A DNA stretch of 8,171 nt from assembly GCA_013698055.1 (NCBI GenBank), contig JACCVS010000418.1:1-8171 (forward strand), in the 5' to 3' direction. The translations under genes were made by a program, and so were the position numbers. How positions within the stretch are numbered: the stretch's first letter is position 1; every line of letters starts with the position of its first letter. Below are positions 1-6,352 of the stretch, piece by piece. The notes below the pieces were generated by a model, which saw nothing but the letters and a program-made list of their open reading frames with translations, ran no database searches and was not told where the DNA came from. Origin of the DNA: Acidobacteriota bacterium. GTDB taxonomy: Bacteria; Acidobacteriota; Blastocatellia; Pyrinomonadales; Pyrinomonadaceae.

Positions 1-258
1 CGCGCGCCCGAAGAGGACTGGTCTGCCGGTCTCCCGCTCGTCATGCGCGGCATCCAGCAACAGGACTGGAAAGAAGTCATCAACGGCATCGTCCTCAGTC
101 TTGAGCAGACGGAAAACTATGAGCAACAACGCGGCACGCAGGACAGCGATACATGGCACGACCGCACCGTCGGAATCAGTGAGCCGCTCAGGAAAGGCGT
201 CAACAAGTGGATGCCGGAAGAATTGATGGCACTGGCCGAGCGCAACGTAAAGAAGTAG
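1..258 (+). CDS. C-terminal end of an unrecognised protein (5' truncated by window)
   Basis: An open frame enters at the first base and continues to a TAG at 256-258, giving 86 codons including the stop (85 residues). The in-frame ATG at 43 is probably internal, because the frame is open upstream of it with similar codon use and no ribosome-binding sequence precedes it. The visible tail is soluble, charged and rich in Gln, Glu and Trp, with no membrane segment, no repeat and no catalytic motif I can name. It ends in Asn-Val-Lys-Lys. Its stop codon coincides with the first unit of the heptad repeat that follows. I do not recognise the family from this fragment, and no function is assigned. The coding call is fairly safe because codon usage matches the downstream genes. 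Confidence 0.7.
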   Translation, partial: RAPEEDWSAGLPLVMRGIQQQDWKEVINGIVLSLEQTENYEQQRGTQDSDTWHDRTVGISEPLRKGVNKWMPEELMALAERNVKK

Positions 259-260
259 TT

Positions 261-332
261 AGTGGTCGGTGGTCAGTTAAAGACAATAGCGCCGCGTTGC
301 CCGTCGTTTGTTTTAACTGACCACCGACCACT
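261..332. repeat. Perfect 21-bp inverted repeat with 30-nt loop
   Basis: The arm at 261-281 is the exact reverse complement of the arm at 312-332, with a 30-nt spacer at 282-311. It could form a strong hairpin in RNA, beginning 2 nt after the stop of the upstream gene and ending 15 nt before the next start codon. No run of T follows the 3' arm, so it is not a canonical intrinsic terminator, although it could attenuate read-through, protect mRNA ends or influence translation start. The arms are built from the same 7-bp unit described in the adjoining entry, which suggests an intergenic repeat element rather than a gene-specific operator. Confidence 0.85.
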
Positions 333-344
333 GACCACTGACTA
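317..344. repeat. Tandem heptanucleotide repeat, four units (CTGACCA-like)
   Basis: Four consecutive 7-mers are seen: CTGACCA (317-323), CCGACCA (324-330), CTGACCA (331-337) and CTGACTA (338-344). The opposite arm contains three related units in reverse orientation: TAGTTAG (256-262), TGGTCGG (263-269) and TGGTCAG (270-276). The pattern resembles the short tandemly repeated heptanucleotide (STRR-type) sequences known from cyanobacterial intergenic regions. Similar units are, from memory, common between genes in some Acidobacteriota. The last unit ends 3 nt before the next start codon, so it takes up the space where a ribosome-binding site would be. Confidence 0.8.
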
Positions 345-347
345 ATT

Positions 348-1916
348 ATGAGCACTAACCCGACCGCCGAAGCGCAAACCACTGCGACTCTCGGTGTAAC
401 GCCGAAAGATGCGGCTGCCGTGATCTTGCTTCGCGCTGGAACGGATAGCGCAAACCCGGAAGTCTTCTGGGTGCGCCGCAGCGAGCGGATGGCCTTTCTC
501 GGCGGCTTTCATGCTTTTCCGGGCGGGCAACTGGATGCGTTGGACGCAGAGACACCAGTGGAGAATTGTGAAGACCCGGAAGCGGGCGCGATGATCGCTT
601 GCGCTGCGCGCGAGTTGTTTGAAGAGATCAATGTTCTCATCGCGCGCGGCGCGGAAGTTCTGACTAAAGGGCAACGCGCGTCGCTCCTGGACGATCTGGA
701 ATCGGAGCGCATGACTTTCCCGCAACTCTTGCGTCACTACGGTCTTCATCTTGACGCAACTGATTTCACGTTCGTCGGTCGCTGGGTGACACCGCCTTTC
801 AGTCCGCGCCGTTTCGATACGTGGTTCTTCCTCGCCCATTGCCCCGCGAAGCAGGAGCCGCACGTCACAGGCGATGCCGAGTTGGATGCAGGTGAATGGA
901 CGAAGGCTGAAGAAGCAATCGCACGCTGGCAGCGCTCGGAAGTCATCACCGTACCGCCCGTGCTTCATGCTTTGAAGACTCTGGCAGAGGGACTGACAGA
1001 GAACCTGACGGAGCGCTTCCTCTCTGTGTCGCAGGCGCATGGCGTGCCTGTGCGCCGGATAGAATTCCGTCCCGGCTTCATCTGCTTTCCCGTGCGGACG
1101 CCAACGAAGCCGCCTGCGACGCACACGAATTGTTATCTCGTCGGCTCACAGGAAATCGTCATCATTGATCCGGCCTCGCCTGACGAAGAAGAACAACAGG
1201 CGCTCGCGTCCTGCGTTGACGATCTCCTGGGCGAGGGACGAAAGATTCGGGAAATCATCCTGACGCACCTGCACCCGGATCACATCGGCGGAGTGAATGC
1301 CCTCGTCCAACATCTCGGCGGGCGTGTCTCGGTTGCGGCGCATCAATTGACAGCGGAAGCTCTCGATGGCTCTATTCGCGTTGATCGTTTCATCGAAGAC
1401 GAAGAGATAATTGAACTCGAAGGCGAGCCGCGACTCTCTTTGCGAGCAATGCACACGCCGGGTCATGCGCGCGGGCATCTCTGCTTCTACGAAGAAGCGA
1501 CGGGCGCGCTCATCACGGGCGACAACATCGTGGGCTTAGGCTCTGTCCTGATTGATCCGCCGGAAGGCAACATGCGGGATTACATGCGCTCACTAGAACG
1601 CCTGCGCACGCTCCCTCACCTGACAGTTCTCTTCGGCGCGCACGGGCCTGCGATTGGCAACCCGCGCGTTAAGATAGATGAGTACATCGCGCACCGCACG
1701 GAACGTGAAGCGAAGATTCTCGCGGCAGTTCGTGAAGGAGCGGACACGCCTGCTGAGATCGTCGCGCGTGTTTACACAGACGTTCACCCGAAGGCGCACG
1801 CGATGGCCGAGCGCGCCGTGCTGGCACATCTTGAAAAGCTCGAAGCCGACAACCTCGTAGCCCTTCGCGATGATGGTTGCTATATTGCTAACGACACTAA
1901 TCCATCGGCAAGTTAG
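348..1916 (+). CDS. NUDIX - metallo-beta-lactamase - winged-helix fusion hydrolase
   Basis: This 522-residue soluble protein joins two hydrolase folds. Residues about 20-215 form a NUDIX domain of the NUDT19/NUDT7 (CoA diphosphatase-like) style: FPGGQLD at 57-63, then RELFEEINV at 88-96 with the metal-binding Glu pair E92-E93. The Nudix box is split by an insertion, as in NUDT19, and has Asn95 where Gly is usual. Residues about 240-440 form a metallo-beta-lactamase domain close to LACTB2 and glyoxalase II: THLHPDH (306-312), H373 in HTPGH, D392 in TGD, and H432 in GAHG are the expected zinc ligands. Residues about 445-515 look like the LACTB2-type winged-helix tail. The two domains may act in sequence on an activated thioester or nucleotide-linked substrate, but the substrate is unknown. 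The ATG at 348 is chosen because the NUDIX fold starts soon after it; no Shine-Dalgarno is visible. Domain calls are strong, the reaction uncertain. Confidence 0.9.
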   Translation: MSTNPTAEAQTTATLGVTPKDAAAVILLRAGTDSANPEVFWVRRSERMAFLGGFHAFPGGQLDALDAETPVENCEDPEAGAMIACAARELFEEINVLIARGAEVLTKGQRASLLDDLESERMTFPQLLRHYGLHLDATDFTFVGRWVTPPFSPRRFDTWFFLAHCPAKQEPHVTGDAELDAGEWTKAEEAIARWQRSEVITVPPVLHALKTLAEGLTENLTERFLSVSQAHGVPVRRIEFRPGFICFPVRTPTKPPATHTNCYLVGSQEIVIIDPASPDEEEQQALASCVDDLLGEGRKIREIILTHLHPDHIGGVNALVQHLGGRVSVAAHQLTAEALDGSIRVDRFIEDEEIIELEGEPRLSLRAMHTPGHARGHLCFYEEATGALITGDNIVGLGSVLIDPPEGNMRDYMRSLERLRTLPHLTVLFGAHGPAIGNPRVKIDEYIAHRTEREAKILAAVREGADTPAEIVARVYTDVHPKAHAMAERAVLAHLEKLEADNLVALRDDGCYIANDTNPSAS

Positions 1917-1963
1917 AGCAAGGAAGGAAGAGATTGATTCACTAATCAAATCTCCCGGCGATT

Positions 1964-3871
1964 ATGGCAATCTCAAAGAATAACGAAGAAGATCGCGGAC
2001 GTGCTGAGCGGCGTTTGCAAACACAATATGCCGTGACGCGCGCTCTGGCGGAATCAGACAGGCTGCGAGAAGCCGCACCGAAAGTGCTTCAAGCAGTCTG
2101 CGAGAGCCTCGGATGGGAGATGGGCGCTCTATGGCGGGTTGACCACGATGCGGACGCGCTGCGCTGCGTAGAAATCTGGCATGTGCCGGAGCTTGCCCTC
2201 ATCGAATTTGAGGAGGTCAACAAGCGGCAGTCATTCACGAAAGGCACGGGGCTGCCGGGACAAGTTTGGGAGACAAGGGAACCGACGTGGGTCACGGACA
2301 TGGTGGGAAGCAGTTTTCCGCGCGCAGCCCTAGCCGAAAAAGAAGGCTTGCATGGAGCATTCGCCTTTCCCATCACCCTCCGCGACGAGACTCTCGGCGT
2401 GATTGAATTTTTCAGCCGCGAGCTGCGCGACGTGGATGAAGATGTGCTTCGTTTGATGGGAGGCATCGGCAGCCAGATCGGTCAATTCATCGAGCGCAAG
2501 CTGGCGGAGGAAGCGCGTAGCGAGAGTGAAGAGCGTTTTCGCACGCTCGCAGAAACGGCTTCGGACGCAATCATCTCGATTGACGAAGAGAGTCAGATTA
2601 CTTACGTCAACCGCGCAGGTCAGCACATTTTCGGCCACACGATTGAGGAGATGACGGGAGCGAACTTGACGATGCTGATGCCTGATTACCTGCGGCATCT
2701 GCACGACGCGGGCTTGAAGCGATACGTTGATACCGGCGAGAAACACATCTCCTGGGACGGCGTCGAGCTTCCCGGTCTTCATAAAGACGGCCACGAGATT
2801 CCCGTCGAAATCTCTTTCAGCGAGTACGCTAGAAACGGCAAGCGATATTTCACAGGCATCATCCGCGACATCACCGAGAGAAAGCGCGCTGAAGAAACGC
2901 AGGCCGAGCGCGGGCGTTTAGCTACCCTCGGCGCAGATATCGGCGTCGCCCTGACCCAAGCCGACTCCCTGCGCGACATGCTGCAACGTTGCGCCGAAAC
3001 CCTCGTCAAACATCTGGAGGCCGCATTCGCACGCGTCTGGACGCTCGACGCGACGGAAAACGGGTTGGTGCTTCAAGCCAGTGCTGGCATGTACACGCAT
3101 CTCGACGGCGACCACTCGCGCGTGCCCGTGGGGAAGTTTAAGATCGGCCTCATCGCCGAAGAACGAAAGCCTCACCTGACAAACTCTGTGGTCGGCGATG
3201 AGCGCGTCGGAGACCAGGAATGGGCGAAGCGCGAAGGGATGATTGCCTTCGCTGGCTACCCGCTCATCGTTGATAATAGGCTGGTGGGCGTGATGGCGAT
3301 GTTCGCGCGTCATACCCTGACGAAAGCAGCATTGGAAGCGATGGAATCTATCGCCAACGGCATCGCCCTCGGCATTGAGCGCAAGCATGCCGAGCAGACG
3401 CTTCGCCAGCAAACTGAAGCACTCGCGCGTCTCAACGAAGAGCGCGGGCGGATGATTGAGGAAGTTTCCACGCCCGTCGTTCCCGTGTGGCGCGGCGTGC
3501 TGATTCTCCCAATCATCGGCTCGCTCGACACGGAGCGGATGCAGCGCGCGACCGAGACGGCGATGCGCGAAGTGATGAAAACAAACGCTCACTCCTGCAT
3601 CATAGACATTACGGGCGCGCGCATCGTGGATTCGCACGCGATCAGTAATCTCAGCAATCTTGTTTCATCGCTCAAGCTGATCGGCGCGGAGGCAATTGTT
3701 ACAGGCGTCACGGCGCACGCCGCGCACACGCTCGTCAGGCTCGGCATTGATTTTACGGGAATGAAGACGCGCCGCACGCTCGCCGAAGCTCTGGCAGAAA
3801 TTATTAAATCTCGACCGCAATCAAACAAGGATGGGTATTCAACCAATGGCACTACCGAAGAATCTAGGTGA
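1964..3871 (+). CDS. GAF-PAS-GAF-STAS sensor protein (RsbR/stressosome type)
   Basis: This is a 635-residue cytoplasmic signalling protein without membrane segments. Domains in order: GAF (about 35-178, with the typical GTGLPGQVWE stretch at 94-103), a helical linker, PAS with PAC tail (about 190-308, ending RDITERK), a second GAF (about 318-475, with WAKREGMIAFAGYPL at 420-434), a coiled coil (about 473-500) and a C-terminal STAS domain (about 502-614). The STAS domain has the RsbR signature DITG (548-551) and VDS (555-557), then VTGV and LVRLGID. RsbR-type STAS domains are phosphorylated by an RsbT-like kinase. Here Ser557 replaces the usual Thr at the first site, and Thr589 lies near the second. 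There is no histidine kinase, GGDEF or output DNA-binding domain. The 3' end overlaps the ATPase gene, suggesting co-translation. No RsbS or RsbT partner is in the window. The ligands of the GAF and PAS domains cannot be told. Confidence 0.9.
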   Translation: MAISKNNEEDRGRAERRLQTQYAVTRALAESDRLREAAPKVLQAVCESLGWEMGALWRVDHDADALRCVEIWHVPELALIEFEEVNKRQSFTKGTGLPGQVWETREPTWVTDMVGSSFPRAALAEKEGLHGAFAFPITLRDETLGVIEFFSRELRDVDEDVLRLMGGIGSQIGQFIERKLAEEARSESEERFRTLAETASDAIISIDEESQITYVNRAGQHIFGHTIEEMTGANLTMLMPDYLRHLHDAGLKRYVDTGEKHISWDGVELPGLHKDGHEIPVEISFSEYARNGKRYFTGIIRDITERKRAEETQAERGRLATLGADIGVALTQADSLRDMLQRCAETLVKHLEAAFARVWTLDATENGLVLQASAGMYTHLDGDHSRVPVGKFKIGLIAEERKPHLTNSVVGDERVGDQEWAKREGMIAFAGYPLIVDNRLVGVMAMFARHTLTKAALEAMESIANGIALGIERKHAEQTLRQQTEALARLNEERGRMIEEVSTPVVPVWRGVLILPIIGSLDTERMQRATETAMREVMKTNAHSCIIDITGARIVDSHAISNLSNLVSSLKLIGAEAIVTGVTAHAAHTLVRLGIDFTGMKTRRTLAEALAEIIKSRPQSNKDGYSTNGTTEESR

Positions 3872-5318
3872 GCTTAAAGAGAGTGGTTATCACGTTCGTT
3901 CCGTTAAGGATGAGATGCGCGCCAATCTCGTGAGCAAGCTGCGCGCGGGCGAAAAACTTTTTCCGGGCATCGTCGGCTACGATGAGACTGTCGTACCACA
4001 GATTGTGAACGCAATTCTCGCGCGCCACAATCTGATTTTGCTCGGCCTGCGCGGTCAGGCCAAGAGCCGCATCATCCGCCAACTAACAGACCTCCTCGAC
4101 GACAGCATCCCCGTCATCGCAGGCTCTGAAGTCAACGATGATCCTTTTCATCCCATCAGCGCTTATGGACGGCAGACGGTTGAGCTTCACAAAGATGCCA
4201 CACCCATTATCTGGGTCGAACGCAACTCGCGCTTTGTCGAAAAGCTCGCCACGCCCGACGTGACCATCGCAGACATCATCGGCGACATTGACCCGATCAA
4301 GGCGGCCAAAGGCGGGCATCTGCTCTCGGACGAGTTGACGATTCACTACGGGCTTTTGCCGCGCGCCAATCGCGGCATCTTCGCCATCAACGAATTGCCA
4401 GACCTCGCGGGCAAGATTCAGGTCGGACTTTTCAACATCATGCAGGAAGGCGACGTGCAGATTAAAGGCTACCCCGTTCGCCTGCCGCTTGACGTGATGC
4501 TGGTCTTCTCCGCCAACCCGGAGGACTACACGGCGCGCGGCAAGATCATCACGCCGCTGAAAGACCGCATCGGGTCGGAGATTTCGACGCACTATCCGAC
4601 TGACTTGCAACTCGGCGTGGAGATCACAAAGCAGGAAGCATGGGTAGAGCGCGGCGGCTTGGAGAGTTTTCGCCTTCACATTCCTGACTTCATCCGTGAC
4701 ACCATCGAGCAGATAGCTTTCGAGGCACGCGACGACCAGCGCATAGACAAACGCTCCGGCGTCTCGCAGCGCCTGCCCATCACGGTCACGGAATCGGTCA
4801 TCTCCAATGCCGAGCGCCGGGCGCTGCTGACGGAAGAGGAAGAAATTGTGCCGCGCATCTCGGACATCTACGCCGCCGTTCCTTCGATTACCGGCAAGAT
4901 GGAACTCGAATACGAAGGCGAGCAGATCGGCGCACACAAAATCGCCAGAGACTTAATCAAGCGCGCTGCCGGAGAAATCTTTGAAGGCTACTTTGTCGGC
5001 ATAGACTTCGCGGATGCCGTCCGCTGGTTTGACGCTGGCAACAATTTGCGTCTCGCGGACACTGCCTCGGCGGAAGAATGTATGCATCTTCTCGAAGTCG
5101 TGCCTGAACTGATTGAGACCACGCTCGTTCCCTTCGACTTCAAGCGCTCGGACGAAGCGCAAACGATCAGCGCGTGCGAGTTCGTCCTCGAAGGTCTCTA
5201 TGCTCAGAACAAGATCAGCCGTAACGAAGAGGGCGGCTACACGGCGGCGACGAAAGCGAAGAAAGACCGGCGCGGGATGATTTATGATGACCTGACGGAG
5301 ACAGGGCGCTACAGCTAG
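3846..5318 (+). CDS. MoxR / magnesium-chelatase-like AAA+ ATPase
   Basis: A full-length AAA+ ATPase of the BchI/MoxR (helix-2 insert) group, 490 residues from the ATG at 3846. A start at 3831 would add five residues (MGIQP) but places AAGG directly against the ATG; the one at 3846 has AAGG 15 nt upstream, so neither start has ideal spacing. Numbered from 3831: Walker A at 72-79 (GLRGQAKS), a Walker B-like strand at 183-188 ending Asn-Glu instead of Asp-Glu, sensor 1 at FSANPED (226-232), an arginine-finger region KDRIGS (244-249) and a sensor 2 Arg in SQRLP (312-316). The C-terminal half is the helical lid and a family-specific extension. Such ATPases form hexamers that, with a VWA partner, remodel proteins or insert metals. 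The VWA gene at 7324 is the likely partner. The start lies inside the sensor gene, so the two are probably co-translated. A true magnesium chelatase role is unlikely, since no chlorophyll or cobalamin genes are near. Confidence 0.9.
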   Translation: MALPKNLGELKESGYHVRSVKDEMRANLVSKLRAGEKLFPGIVGYDETVVPQIVNAILARHNLILLGLRGQAKSRIIRQLTDLLDDSIPVIAGSEVNDDPFHPISAYGRQTVELHKDATPIIWVERNSRFVEKLATPDVTIADIIGDIDPIKAAKGGHLLSDELTIHYGLLPRANRGIFAINELPDLAGKIQVGLFNIMQEGDVQIKGYPVRLPLDVMLVFSANPEDYTARGKIITPLKDRIGSEISTHYPTDLQLGVEITKQEAWVERGGLESFRLHIPDFIRDTIEQIAFEARDDQRIDKRSGVSQRLPITVTESVISNAERRALLTEEEEIVPRISDIYAAVPSITGKMELEYEGEQIGAHKIARDLIKRAAGEIFEGYFVGIDFADAVRWFDAGNNLRLADTASAEECMHLLEVVPELIETTLVPFDFKRSDEAQTISACEFVLEGLYAQNKISRNEEGGYTAATKAKKDRRGMIYDDLTETGRYS

Positions 5319-5326
5319 ATTATGGC

Positions 5327-5331
5327 GAAGG
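5327..5331 (+). promoter_or_regulatory. Ribosome-binding site (GAAGG) for the endonuclease gene
   Basis: GAAGG lies 7 nt before the ATG at 5339 and fixes that start. It sits within a possible five-codon ORF (ATG at 5322, stop TAA at 5337-5339) whose stop shares one base with the start codon, a TAATG arrangement. Confidence 0.65.
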
Positions 5332-5338
5332 TACTTTA

Positions 5339-6334
5339 ATGTCCTTACTAATCATCGAAGGTGTGGATGTCACACATTCAAGGCTGGTCGAACTGACTAA
5401 TCTAGCTGATCAAGCTGAAGCTTTCTATGATTGGGTAGAAGGTAGATTTCAAGCTGTGCTCTCGCGAACTGATTCTCTTGATGAAATATTGAAGTCATCA
5501 TCTCAGGCGAAGATTAAGAAGGCTATCACTAATTGCTATACGGCGAATCAAGCTGAAGGATTGCCGCTTCTTTTTGATGGCGTAGGGCGTAGCTATCCTC
5601 ACACAAAAGCGTGTTATTACTTTTTCTCGTGGCTTATTAGAGATGCACCACAGCAGAGGCTTGGCCCGCTAATCGGAAGAATGGTAAAGAACTCAAGGCG
5701 GAGGCGCAGTGAAATCGAGATAGCTGTTCTGGCCTCCTTGATTTGTAAATATCGTCCAAATGTTAAGACATTTTCTTGGGAAGCTGTTCGTGAAGTAATT
5801 ATTGATCGTCTTGAGGGGTCAAGGAGAAGTATCAAAGGACATGAGAAAGAGGCTGTTGTCCGAACGGCTCTGTTAGCTGCTTTTCAGAGCTATTTTGCCG
5901 CGCATTCTGATTACGGTATCTTTGTTGGCGTTGAAATTACTGATAAACAAGTAATGATCGGCAGCGAAAGTTTCGATGTCAGCGTGAATCTGCTGGATGG
6001 CAGCGGACAATGCCTCCGCAGAATTTTAGTGCCGATCAAAACTCGTGAAACGGAAGGTGGCGGACACTCGCATTTGTTTACTAGAGATATCCGATCAGCC
6101 ATCAATGCGGCGAGGCGTGACAATGAGTATGATTATCTGGTCGTAGTAATCGTAGCTAGAAATTGGTCTCACAGAGAGGCGGAAGTGCTCCGTGAGCAGG
6201 TAGATCATGTTGCTATCTTCGATATGAGTCCCGGTGACTGGAGTTGTTTTAGCAATAATGAGCAGGAACGATTGAATGCCTTTATTGCCTCTGTTCTGAA
6301 TGGTTCTATGCTGCCCAAAATTAATGCCAATTAG
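5339..6334 (+). CDS. Probable type II restriction endonuclease (PD-(D/E)xK-like)
   Basis: This 331-residue soluble protein sits directly upstream of a DNA methyltransferase, the usual place for the cognate endonuclease. A helical N-terminal half (to about 160) precedes a likely nuclease core: helix with E168 and E171, strand with E210-S-F-D213, then a strand reading ILVPIK (229-234) followed by TRET and a Gly-rich GGGHSHLF segment (240-247). D213 and K234 fit a PD-(D/E)xK site, but the position two before the Lys is Pro232 rather than Asp or Glu, so the second acid may come from E237 or another residue. A second alternating hydrophobic strand (YLVVVIVA, 266-273) supports the fold. The gene is distinctly AT-richer than its flanks. 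It could be another nuclease-fold protein, but the company of a methylase makes restriction the best reading. The recognition sequence is unknown. Confidence 0.7.
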   Translation: MSLLIIEGVDVTHSRLVELTNLADQAEAFYDWVEGRFQAVLSRTDSLDEILKSSSQAKIKKAITNCYTANQAEGLPLLFDGVGRSYPHTKACYYFFSWLIRDAPQQRLGPLIGRMVKNSRRRRSEIEIAVLASLICKYRPNVKTFSWEAVREVIIDRLEGSRRSIKGHEKEAVVRTALLAAFQSYFAAHSDYGIFVGVEITDKQVMIGSESFDVSVNLLDGSGQCLRRILVPIKTRETEGGGHSHLFTRDIRSAINAARRDNEYDYLVVVIVARNWSHREAEVLREQVDHVAIFDMSPGDWSCFSNNEQERLNAFIASVLNGSMLPKINAN

Positions 6335-6339
6335 TGGTG

Positions 6340-6346
6340 AAAGGAG
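6340..6346 (+). promoter_or_regulatory. Strong ribosome-binding site (AAAGGAG) for the methyltransferase gene
   Basis: AAAGGAG lies 6 nt before the ATG at 6353, between the endonuclease stop (6332-6334) and the methyltransferase start. It is the best Shine-Dalgarno sequence in the window, whereas most of the neighbouring native-looking genes have weak ones. Confidence 0.8.
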
Positions 6347-6352
6347 ATTAAC

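Noticed and set aside
261..332. Reading the heptad hairpin as an intrinsic terminator
   Set aside because: There is no T tract after the 3' arm on the plus strand and the loop is 30 nt, so it lacks the canonical form.
342..1124. Long minus-strand open frame (260 codons) opposite the NUDIX domain
   Set aside because: The plus-strand frame carries conserved NUDIX and lactamase motifs. The reverse frame gives an Arg/His/Cys-rich product with no recognisable motif, typical of a shadow in GC-rich DNA.
1934..1949. Short inverted repeat (TTGATT / AATCAA, 4-nt loop) before the sensor gene
   Set aside because: Six A/T-rich pairs with no following T run are too weak for a terminator or a convincing operator.
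2918..3637. Minus-strand open frame (239 codons) opposite the second GAF and STAS domains
   Set aside because: The well-conserved GAF and STAS sequences on the plus strand explain the open reverse frame.
4083..4937. Long minus-strand open frame (284 codons) opposite the ATPase
   Set aside because: The plus strand has Walker A, Walker B-like and sensor motifs; the reverse product shows no family features.
3846..5318. Assigning the ATPase as magnesium chelatase subunit (bchI/chlI)
   Set aside because: The fold group is right, but the Walker B variant, the length and the absence of pigment or cobalamin genes nearby do not support that role.
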